Below, piece after piece: positions 57,630-64,000 of a stretch of DNA of 64,000 nt. The notes beneath the pieces were generated by a model that saw only the letters and a list, made by a program, of their open reading frames with translations, was not told the origin of the DNA and made no database searches. A program made the position numbers and the translations under genes. The first letter of the stretch is position 1, and each line of letters begins with the position of its first letter. The stretch comes from Candidatus Eiseniibacteriota bacterium (GTDB taxonomy: Bacteria; Eisenbacteria; RBG-16-71-46; CAIMUX01), in assembly GCA_020633975.1 (NCBI GenBank), contig JACKCR010000008.1, positions 248,001 through 312,000 on the forward strand, written 5' to 3'.

Positions 57630-58993
57630 CTGGGTGGGCCGGGCGGGCCCGGTACTCCCGGCTGTAGCTGGCCATCATCGGGAACCACAACTGGGTCGTC
57701 GATGAGATCGTCCAACACATCGTGGAGAAGATCGCCAACCTGGTCACTAGAGCCGCCTGATCCGTCCGGCCCGGAAATGCGAGTCGACGGCAAGATAAAC
57801 TCCATCCCGCCCGACCCGGCGACATCCCACTCGAGGTCGTCCCCCTCGCGGGAACCCGGCTCTTCGTCTCCATAGGTCCGCGCGAGTTCCTTCGTCGTTC
57901 TCGGATCGGTCGCAACTCGTTCCCACGCGCGGCGAGCGAGAACGAACTCCTCGTCCTCCTCGATCGCGCGCACGTAAGCATCGCGTGCTTCCGCATACCG
58001 AGCTTCACGTTCGAACTCGAGACCCTGCCCGAAGGCCAGGAACGCGCGGAGGTTTCTGCATCCGGAGCGAGAGACCAGAGCCCACTCGCCCGGGGTAACG
58101 TCTCTTCCAAGGCGTGCGAGCAGTTCGACGGTCAGATCCTTCTGAACCTCCCAGAACTGCTCTGACGCACCTTCTGCGGCAACCACGATCGGAGTGGTTC
58201 CGTCGATCCGGTTCCAAGACATCTCGACCCGGATCTGATCGCCGCCGAGTTCGCTGATCGATCCGAGGACGAACGCTTCGCTCCTTAGAAGCCGCGCGGG
58301 ACGGACGGCCGTTGCGTCATCGACTCGCCCGCCTTCGGCCAGTGAGACCTCGCGAAGGATCGCGTCGATCCTGCGGCGCTCGAGCAGGGTGAACCCACCG
58401 ATCGCTTCGAGGTCTCGACTGAGCTGACTGGCGACGGCGTCTCCCAAGCCATTCAGGCTCGGACATCGCTCGTCCTCCAGTGCGAAGACGGTCACGGTTC
58501 CGGGAGACGGCGGCAGTCCGTCGACGCTGTGCTCCCGCATCACGACATTCTCCGCCCACGCTGTGCTCTCTCGCCGCTCCAACTCCGCGATGCGAGATTT
58601 CATCTCCGATCGGAGCTTCGAGAAGGGTGTGACCTCGGTGAAGTGGCCGTACGCCTCGATCGCCGCAGACCAATCTTCGCGCTCCTCTCGGATCAGACCG
58701 AGTCGGAACCATGCCTCGGCGCGCCTCGGGTCGAGCTCGACAACGGACGTGAGCAGCACCTCCGCTTCGTCTGACTCCCCGGTTGCAGACAGGGCGGTCG
58801 CGAGTCCGATCTTCGACTCGATCGAACCCGCGGCGGCTTCCTTGCGAAGTAGCGGGATCGCAGCGTCGTACTGCTCTGTCTCCACCAACGACAATCCGGG
58901 ACTCGATGCCGAACACCCGGAAAGGAGCAAGCCGGAAGCGATGACCACGGGTACCGAGAGCGCGATCGTCTGAAGGACGGCCCGAAACTTCAT
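57626..58993 (-). CDS. Lipoprotein with TPR and CsgG-like domain
   Basis: A 455-residue protein. The lipobox LLSGC marks Cys27. TPR-like helices (about 35-130, LLTSVVELDPRRAEAWFRLGLIREEREDWSAAIEAYGH) are followed by a CsgG-like domain (about 165-320) with TVTVFALED, DAVASQLSRDLEAIGGFTLLERRRIDAILREVSLAEGG and EAFVLGSISELGGDQIRVEMSWNRID. A last TPR unit and a Gly/Pro-rich end (PGVPGPPGPP) complete it. It is a paralogue of the CsgG-like protein at 53819. The ATG overlaps the upstream stop by ATGA. Confidence 0.86.
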   Translation of the reverse strand: MKFRAVLQTIALSVPVVIASGLLLSGCSASSPGLSLVETEQYDAAIPLLRKEAAAGSIESKIGLATALSATGESDEAEVLLTSVVELDPRRAEAWFRLGLIREEREDWSAAIEAYGHFTEVTPFSKLRSEMKSRIAELERRESTAWAENVVMREHSVDGLPPSPGTVTVFALEDERCPSLNGLGDAVASQLSRDLEAIGGFTLLERRRIDAILREVSLAEGGRVDDATAVRPARLLRSEAFVLGSISELGGDQIRVEMSWNRIDGTTPIVVAAEGASEQFWEVQKDLTVELLARLGRDVTPGEWALVSRSGCRNLRAFLAFGQGLEFEREARYAEARDAYVRAIEEDEEFVLARRAWERVATDPRTTKELARTYGDEEPGSREGDDLEWDVAGSGGMEFILPSTRISGPDGSGGSSDQVGDLLHDVLDDLIDDPVVVPDDGQLQPGVPGPPGPPR

Positions 58994-59598
58994 GCTTCCT
59001 CACTTCCACCCGTTCGCGGCCTGAGGACGACCTCGACCACATCCCGTCCAAGCTCTGCTATCGCATACTCGGTCGCTTCGATCGGCTCGAACTCCAACAC
59101 TCTCTCCTCTCCACTCCTCGTTCGCACCTGGATGGTGGACTGGGTGGCGAGATCCCTATCCCACAGGACAACAGTCGCGTTCCCATCGGTATCCACATCC
59201 ACGGCCGCCACGGTCCTTTGGTCGAGGATCAGCCAATGCCTCGAGAACGCCTTCCACGGGCCCTCGTCGGTGTCGGAACGGGCGGTGCCGACGAAGTCGG
59301 GGAGCACCCGCAACGGCCCCAGCGAGAGACTCCCGTCGAGCCAGAGTCGGAACCCACCCGGGATGCGCAGAAACTGCCGCCCGCGGCCGTCTCCGAGTTG
59401 AACTCGACGATCCGATCGAGGCCCGTTGGCGAACTCCGCCCAAGCCCGGTCGAAGTTCTCGGCCATCGTTGTGAGGGTGCCGAGAAAGCGTTGCGCTCTG
59501 GGATCCTCGCCGACCCACGATTCCGTCACCGCCTGCTCGGAGTCGCTCATTCGGCCGGTCCACGACCGTGCCAGGGCGAAGTAATGTTCGGGTCGCAC
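58990..59598 (-). CDS. Small soluble protein with anti-sigma/FecR-like N-terminus
   Basis: A protein of about 202 residues. The first 50 (YFALARSWTGRMSDSEQ, then VTESWVGEDPRAQRFLGTL) resemble the N-terminal helical segment of FecR and other anti-sigma proteins. No zinc-binding motif or membrane helix is seen. The rest is beta-rich and not recognised. I choose GTG 59598 because GGAGG lies nine bases upstream; ATG 59655 in the same frame lacks a spaced site. It overlaps the TPR-CsgG lipoprotein start by four bases. There is no sigma factor next to it, so it may regulate a partner elsewhere or within the system. Confidence 0.6.
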   Translation of the reverse strand: MRPEHYFALARSWTGRMSDSEQAVTESWVGEDPRAQRFLGTLTTMAENFDRAWAEFANGPRSDRRVQLGDGRGRQFLRIPGGFRLWLDGSLSLGPLRVLPDFVGTARSDTDEGPWKAFSRHWLILDQRTVAAVDVDTDGNATVVLWDRDLATQSTIQVRTRSGEERVLEFEPIEATEYAIAELGRDVVEVVLRPRTGGSEEA

Positions 59599-59688
59599 TG
59601 CTGGAGTCCTCCGATCGCGTGTTGCCCCCAAACGACTTGTGACTCGCCACGGCATCCTCGCGACACACGGAACGAAATCCGATCCGTT

Positions 59689-61050
59689 CTACCCATGCGT
59701 GGTATCCCATCCTCCGCCTCCGCCACGGAGAGGCCGCGGTGTGTACGGAGAGAGCGTGTTGGCCAGGCTGCCGGGATTGGTGCCGGCAGACTCGAGGAGG
59801 GACCTGATCGCAGGTCGCGGGCGCCGTAGCAGGGCGCACAAGAGATCCTCTTCGGTCACTTTGCGGTCCGGACGTGCCGAGGCAAGCACTCGGGCTTCGA
59901 TGAAGACCGTGTGATACCCCTGCGTCGTCCGCACACTGAGCCGTGACACCGGCTCACCCGGACGAGCCGGTGCCCCCCGGCGCTTCAGCGCTTGAAGCCC
60001 ACTCTCTCCAAGGAGCGTCCCGAGCACCGGACTCCCGAGCTCCGCCAGCGCCTGCAAGATGTGCCGGGACTCGCGTTGACCGATCCGCTCCTCGACCGCC
60101 ATCCGCGTGGCCAAGAGGTCGACCCGAGCGACGAGCGGCGCGTAGAGAAGGCCGCCTGGAACGGCCCGCCCCGCGGTGGCGCGGCGCACCGCGTTCACAT
60201 CAACGGCATGGCACGCGACGCGCTCTACGAATGACCGACCCAGCTCCTCCGCCCGCTCCGCAGCCCGGCTCTTGCCAGCCGCAAGCTCGGTAGACTCCAA
60301 AACTCGAAGGCGACCATCCCGAACCCAGGCTCGGAGGCGGTCTGACCCGATGAGCCCAACGGACTCCGCCGTAGACTCCCCGCTCGACTCGTCACCCGGC
60401 GGCGGAGTGGAACTGCCAGGGTGCAGCGACGGCGGGATCCCAACCCACTCGGCGATCAAAGCGTGGTCCGGACTCTCCTCCGGTCCGCCACTGAAGACGA
60501 GGAGCGGAGCTCCCCCATTCGCTTCGTATAGTGCCGCCATGAGGAGAGACAGGTCCAGGCACGTCCCCTCCTGATTCGCGACGATCTCGGTGGGATCCGG
60601 AACCCGCTGTGCCGTGGCCCCGTTCTGTGTACGTATCTTCGATGGCGTGCGGTAGCGAGGTTCGAATGCCGCCGCGCAGCGCTCAAAAACCGCCCGCAAC
60701 TCCGGCACTCCCGACGGTCCCCACCAAAACGTCCCGAGCACGGGATCGGTGGGGTCTACATGGGAAACGATGGAGGTGCGGGCATCGGCGTCGTGGGGCC
60801 AGAATCCCCTCGGCAACAGCGCCGTGACCTCGCCTTCGGACGAGGAGAACTCATCCTCGTGAACCCACGCCATCGTGGGCCGCTCCAGATCCTGCAAGAG
60901 CGTCTCGAACGCCAATCCGTCCTCGGGCCAGGTGAGCTTCGCCCCGAACTCGGGAACTCGAATGCGAAGCCTCCGGGTTCCCGTACTCGTATCACGCCCC
61001 CATAGGGTAGTGCCGAGACGGAGGAGAGACAGGTTGTAGGTTCTTCTCAT
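59689..61050 (-). CDS. Transglutaminase-like domain with Clp-N-like C-terminal repeat
   Basis: A protein of about 453 residues. The middle (about 150-230) has TPSKIRTQNG, then EIVANQEGTCLDLSLLMAALYEANG and PDHALIAEWVG. This Cys-Leu-Asp helix, then His pattern fits the transglutaminase/peptidase-like superfamily. The C-terminal third resembles a Clp N-domain (ILQALAELGSPVLGTLLGESGLQALKRR, then FIEARVLASARPDRKVTEEDLLCALLRRPRPAIRSLLESAG). The residues between are not recognised. A Clp-N repeat without the AAA+ ATPase is unusual. The ATG 61050 has no ribosome site; a GTG at 61212 overlaps the upstream gene by 32 bases and is an alternative. Confidence 0.7.
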   Translation of the reverse strand: MRRTYNLSLLRLGTTLWGRDTSTGTRRLRIRVPEFGAKLTWPEDGLAFETLLQDLERPTMAWVHEDEFSSSEGEVTALLPRGFWPHDADARTSIVSHVDPTDPVLGTFWWGPSGVPELRAVFERCAAAFEPRYRTPSKIRTQNGATAQRVPDPTEIVANQEGTCLDLSLLMAALYEANGGAPLLVFSGGPEESPDHALIAEWVGIPPSLHPGSSTPPPGDESSGESTAESVGLIGSDRLRAWVRDGRLRVLESTELAAGKSRAAERAEELGRSFVERVACHAVDVNAVRRATAGRAVPGGLLYAPLVARVDLLATRMAVEERIGQRESRHILQALAELGSPVLGTLLGESGLQALKRRGAPARPGEPVSRLSVRTTQGYHTVFIEARVLASARPDRKVTEEDLLCALLRRPRPAIRSLLESAGTNPGSLANTLSPYTPRPLRGGGGGWDTTHG

Positions 61051-61180
61051 GGTTCGAGCAGACCCCAGCGGCAGAGCGGATCGGATTGCACGTTCGACGA
61101 AGATGGGGATGGCGGCGAACCGAGATTCTACAGGGTTCGGGCGTTCGGGTCGAGAAGTGCCGAACGACAACGACCGTCGG

Positions 61181-64000
61181 TCAGGAGTGGTGAGCGGACT
61201 CGGAATTGCCACGGGTTCTTTCTCGGAGTTCCGCCGCGAGCTTCCCGATCGGGGAGCCGGGAAGGAAGCCCGCGGACGCGACGATCCCTTCCAGCTCCTC
61301 TAGGCATCGACGAGCATCCTCCAAGTCACCGCACTCCACCGCACCAATCCCTCGTCGGCCGAGAATCCGACAGAGTTGCACCACGTTCCCCTGCGTCCGG
61401 GCCATTGCCTCCGACTCGTCGAAGAAGGACCGCGCCGTGCGGCGGTCGCCTTCCTGTACACAGAGGAGGGCGAACGAACTCGAAATGAGCGGAAGGCCCA
61501 TGGTGTCGTTCAAGGCACGAAGCGCTTCGATAGATTCATCGAGAAGACGACGAGCCTCCGATAGGTCACCCAGGAGCCTACGCGCCTCGCCGACCAGACC
61601 GCTGGCAATCGCACGGCACCATGAGTCGCCCGCGTGAGCAGCCTCCGTAGCAGCGGCCTCGAGCTTCCCGAGTGCCGCTTCCGCGTCGTCTTCGTGGAAG
61701 TGTAGGTCCCCCATCTGGAGGAGCACACGAGCAATGATGCGACGGTCTCCGACATGGCGAGCGATGGCCTGAGCCTGCGCGAGGCTGTCTCTCGCCAAGT
61801 CGATCTCACCTCTGTCGACGTGGATGATCGCCACGTTGAACGTGGCTCCTCCGGACGAATAGAGATCGCCGACCGCGCGCTGCATCGAGGCCGCCAAGTG
61901 CGACGCTCGGAGTGCGTCATCGGTTCGGCCCGCCAAGAAGTGGACAGCCGCAAGATTGCCGACAGCAATCGCCTCCGTCACCGGCTGTCCCCTCTCCTGA
62001 GCGAGTCTTGCGGCGGTCTCGAACGACTCGCGCGCCAACTCCGGACCGGACGACAAGTAGCGGAGGCTTCCGATTCCGTTGTGGGCTATGGCGAGCGCGT
62101 CTCCTAGGTCACGACCTGCCGCGAGTTCGAGGACTCTTCGATAGACACGCTCGGCCTCCTCGATCTCGCCCAGGCCTACGAGGACCGCCCCGAGGCTCGC
62201 CGCGACGTGAGCTTCGTACGGATCATCGATGTCTCCGAGCACATCCTTCGCTTCGATCAAGTGGGCGCGAGCCTGGACCAACCTTCCGGTCCGCCACTCT
62301 TGCCGCCCTAGGATCGCAAGCACGCGCCCTCGAGTGACGGGGCTCGTGCAGATCGATAGAGCACGCTCGAAGAGATCACCCCACCGATCCCCCCGCCTCA
62401 TCAACAAGCCCGTCATTGCAAAGGTCAACTCAGCTGCGCACTGGTCGTCTGCCAGCTCCAGTGCGGTACGGAATGCACTCGTGTAGTTCTCGACGTCGTC
62501 TACTTGTCGCTGGAGCATCTCCATAACCGTGTCAGGCTCCGTCGGCAACGCGGACAGCCGAGCGAAGTGTCGCATATGGGCTGCCTTTGCGGAGCAAACG
62601 GCGTCGTCACCAAGTGCTGCCAGCTTCTCCAACGCGTACTGGCGAAGACTTGGAAACATCCCGAACCGAACCGCCCGATAGGCGGACGGCTCCGACTGAA
62701 GGCGAGGAATGCCGGCCCGGATGAGACTCTTGTCGACGAGAGATTGAATCGCATCGACGACCCACGGCCCGTCGTCGCCCAAGTCCAGCACCGCTTCCGC
62801 GTCCTCGAGTTGGAACCCGCCCTCGAAGACAGCGCACTGTGTCCACGCCATTCGCTCCGAGGCATCGAGCAGATCCCAGGACGCGTCGATGGCACCGCGC
62901 AGACTCGAATGGCGATCGCCTCCTCTCGAAGTGAGAACCTTGAGGCGATCCTCGAGTCGTGACTCGAGGCCCAGCAAACCCACGACCCGTACGCGTGACG
63001 CGGCCAGTTCGATCGCCAACGGCAGGTGGTCCACGAGTTGGACGATACGGCGGACGATCGAGGTGTCCTCTTCCGAAGGCGAGAAACCAGGGTAGGACCG
63101 ACGGGCTCGATCGACGAAGAGCTCGATCGCCTGGTCCGTATCCAGGGGGTCGACCGAGAGAACCTGCTCGCCCCTCAGCGCCAGCACTTCCCGCGACGTG
63201 GCGAGAAAGGAGGCGTCGGTCGAGTCGAACCAACCTCTGAGCAATGCACCACATGGGATGACTAGCGCATCCACGTTGTCGAGGACGACGAGTGCCCGAC
63301 CTCGAGTTGCGAGCGCACGACCTACGGCCGCCACGGGGTCACCAGACTTCGGCTCGATCCCAATCCCGTGAGCAATCGTGACCGCGAGGGTCGATTCGTC
63401 GGCCGCGCTCAGGTCGACGAACCAGACACCGCCTTCCCACGCTGATTTCCGCGAGTTCGAGTAGTGGATGGCAAGACGCGTCTTTCCGATGCCGGCAGGG
63501 CCGAGGATCGTCACGAGGCGGTTCCCACTGGAGAGCCAACCGTCGATCGTCACGAGTTCCTGGCTCCGACCCACGAACGGGTCCAGCTCGGAGGGAATGG
63601 AGCGGGTCGGAGTAACCGCAGTGAAGGACGGTGGAACACTCCCGCACCCCAAGGCGTGCGCAACATCCTGGACCCGGCCAAATCTGTCCTTCGGATCCTC
63701 GGAAAGACACCGATCGATCACCACCTTCCACTCCGGCTCGAGGGACGCCTCGCTCGTGTCACCGGGCAAGCGCCCGGTCCGCAGCTCGTGGAGAACGACT
63801 CCTAGCGCATAGATGTCTGAGTGGGGACCTACATGCGATCCGCGGCTCTGCTCCGGTGCCATGTAGCCCGGTGTGCCCCCGAACGATCGGCGTGGTTCGG
63901 GCCGAGAACGCTCTTCGTGCCGGTCTCGGACCATCGGGACGAGGTTGGCCGATAGCTTCGCGATCCCGAAGTCCATGATCACGACGCGCTCGGCTCCGTG
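61181..64000 (-). CDS. Ser/Thr protein kinase - STAND ATPase - TPR regulator, N-terminus cut by window edge
   Basis: 939 residues are in the window and the N-terminal kinase lobe is beyond the right edge. The visible kinase part starts at ERVVIMDFG, then GTPGYMAPEQ. A STAND/NB-ARC-type ATPase follows with Walker A GPAGIGKTR and Walker B LVVLDNVDAL, then HLPLAIELAASRVRVV. The last 500 residues are TPR repeats. It is a paralogue of the protein at 7656-11075. It heads the seven-gene operon, so it may be the cytoplasmic integrator of that system. Confidence 0.9.
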   Translation of the reverse strand, partial: HGAERVVIMDFGIAKLSANLVPMVRDRHEERSRPEPRRSFGGTPGYMAPEQSRGSHVGPHSDIYALGVVLHELRTGRLPGDTSEASLEPEWKVVIDRCLSEDPKDRFGRVQDVAHALGCGSVPPSFTAVTPTRSIPSELDPFVGRSQELVTIDGWLSSGNRLVTILGPAGIGKTRLAIHYSNSRKSAWEGGVWFVDLSAADESTLAVTIAHGIGIEPKSGDPVAAVGRALATRGRALVVLDNVDALVIPCGALLRGWFDSTDASFLATSREVLALRGEQVLSVDPLDTDQAIELFVDRARRSYPGFSPSEEDTSIVRRIVQLVDHLPLAIELAASRVRVVGLLGLESRLEDRLKVLTSRGGDRHSSLRGAIDASWDLLDASERMAWTQCAVFEGGFQLEDAEAVLDLGDDGPWVVDAIQSLVDKSLIRAGIPRLQSEPSAYRAVRFGMFPSLRQYALEKLAALGDDAVCSAKAAHMRHFARLSALPTEPDTVMEMLQRQVDDVENYTSAFRTALELADDQCAAELTFAMTGLLMRRGDRWGDLFERALSICTSPVTRGRVLAILGRQEWRTGRLVQARAHLIEAKDVLGDIDDPYEAHVAASLGAVLVGLGEIEEAERVYRRVLELAAGRDLGDALAIAHNGIGSLRYLSSGPELARESFETAARLAQERGQPVTEAIAVGNLAAVHFLAGRTDDALRASHLAASMQRAVGDLYSSGGATFNVAIIHVDRGEIDLARDSLAQAQAIARHVGDRRIIARVLLQMGDLHFHEDDAEAALGKLEAAATEAAHAGDSWCRAIASGLVGEARRLLGDLSEARRLLDESIEALRALNDTMGLPLISSSFALLCVQEGDRRTARSFFDESEAMARTQGNVVQLCRILGRRGIGAVECGDLEDARRCLEELEGIVASAGFLPGSPIGKLAAELRERTRGNSESAHHS

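Noticed and set aside
1-64000. CRISPR arrays, insertion sequences, prophage or integrase genes
   Set aside because: The only short repeats are in-frame expansions or single inverted repeats. No direct-repeat/spacer pattern, transposase, integrase or phage structural motif was seen.

Overview
The window looks like chromosomal DNA of a high-GC, Gram-negative bacterium of the FCB group. The best guess is the Eisenbacteria/Krumholzibacteriota type, by inference from gene content only. Pointers are: several secreted proteins ending in a FlgD-like/T9SS-type C-terminal module (3741-6143, 13614-19088, 26838-29228); a very large cysteine-rich protein with repeated GACC units and choice-of-anchor-D domains; Ser/Thr kinases fused to STAND ATPase and TPR regions; CsgG-like and TolB-like TPR proteins; and an envelope set with TamA/BamA-like, TamB, OmpA and beta-barrel proteins. 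I see no rRNA, tRNA, CRISPR array, transposase, integrase or phage gene. Both ends cut through genes.

Layout. 1-6143 (all minus): a partial DUF2202 protein, a DUF2834 membrane protein, a tandem GNAT acetyltransferase, an ATP-grasp ligase, an SRPBCC protein and a secreted pentaheme cytochrome. 6287-13526: a single-domain response regulator, a small membrane protein, a kinase-STAND-TPR regulator on plus, then a DUF4386/quinone-oxidoreductase pair and another SRPBCC protein on minus. 13614-20697 (minus): the giant GACC/anchor-D protein, a VOC-fold protein and a ParB-like protein with a histone-H1-like tail. 21087-23734 (plus): an ECF-type sigma factor, a small acidic protein and an MscS channel, then a PPOX-family gene with its centre missing and a GNAT enzyme. 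23772-26742: a GNAT gene divergent from an alkylation-repair pair (Ada-AlkA fusion and Ogt). 26838-36859: a secreted Asp-box protein, gpmA, a YjgA/DarP-like protein, an RRM protein, an M24 peptidase, a TolB/TPR membrane protein, an S4 protein and a lipoprotein. 37039-45900 (minus): TamB, a TamA/BamA-like protein and a cation/proton antiporter in one tight operon. 46232-53725: a double-barrel outer-membrane protein coupled to an OmpA protein, a duplicated-spondin lipoprotein and typA.

53819-64000 (minus) is the most interesting block. It holds seven tightly packed genes, four of whose junctions overlap by 1-4 bases: kinase-STAND-TPR, a transglutaminase-like/Clp-N-like protein, a small soluble protein with an anti-sigma/FecR-like start, a TPR-CsgG-like lipoprotein, a probable outer-membrane barrel, a membrane-anchored Ser/Thr kinase and a second TPR-CsgG-like protein. 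It reads as one signalling system that spans cytoplasm, inner membrane, periplasm and outer membrane. Its function is unknown to me.

Recurring themes: short in-frame tandem repeats that lengthen linkers inside otherwise ordinary enzymes, a recurrent TATACT/TATCCT-like -10 element without a clear -35, and translational coupling by ATGA or TGATG overlaps.
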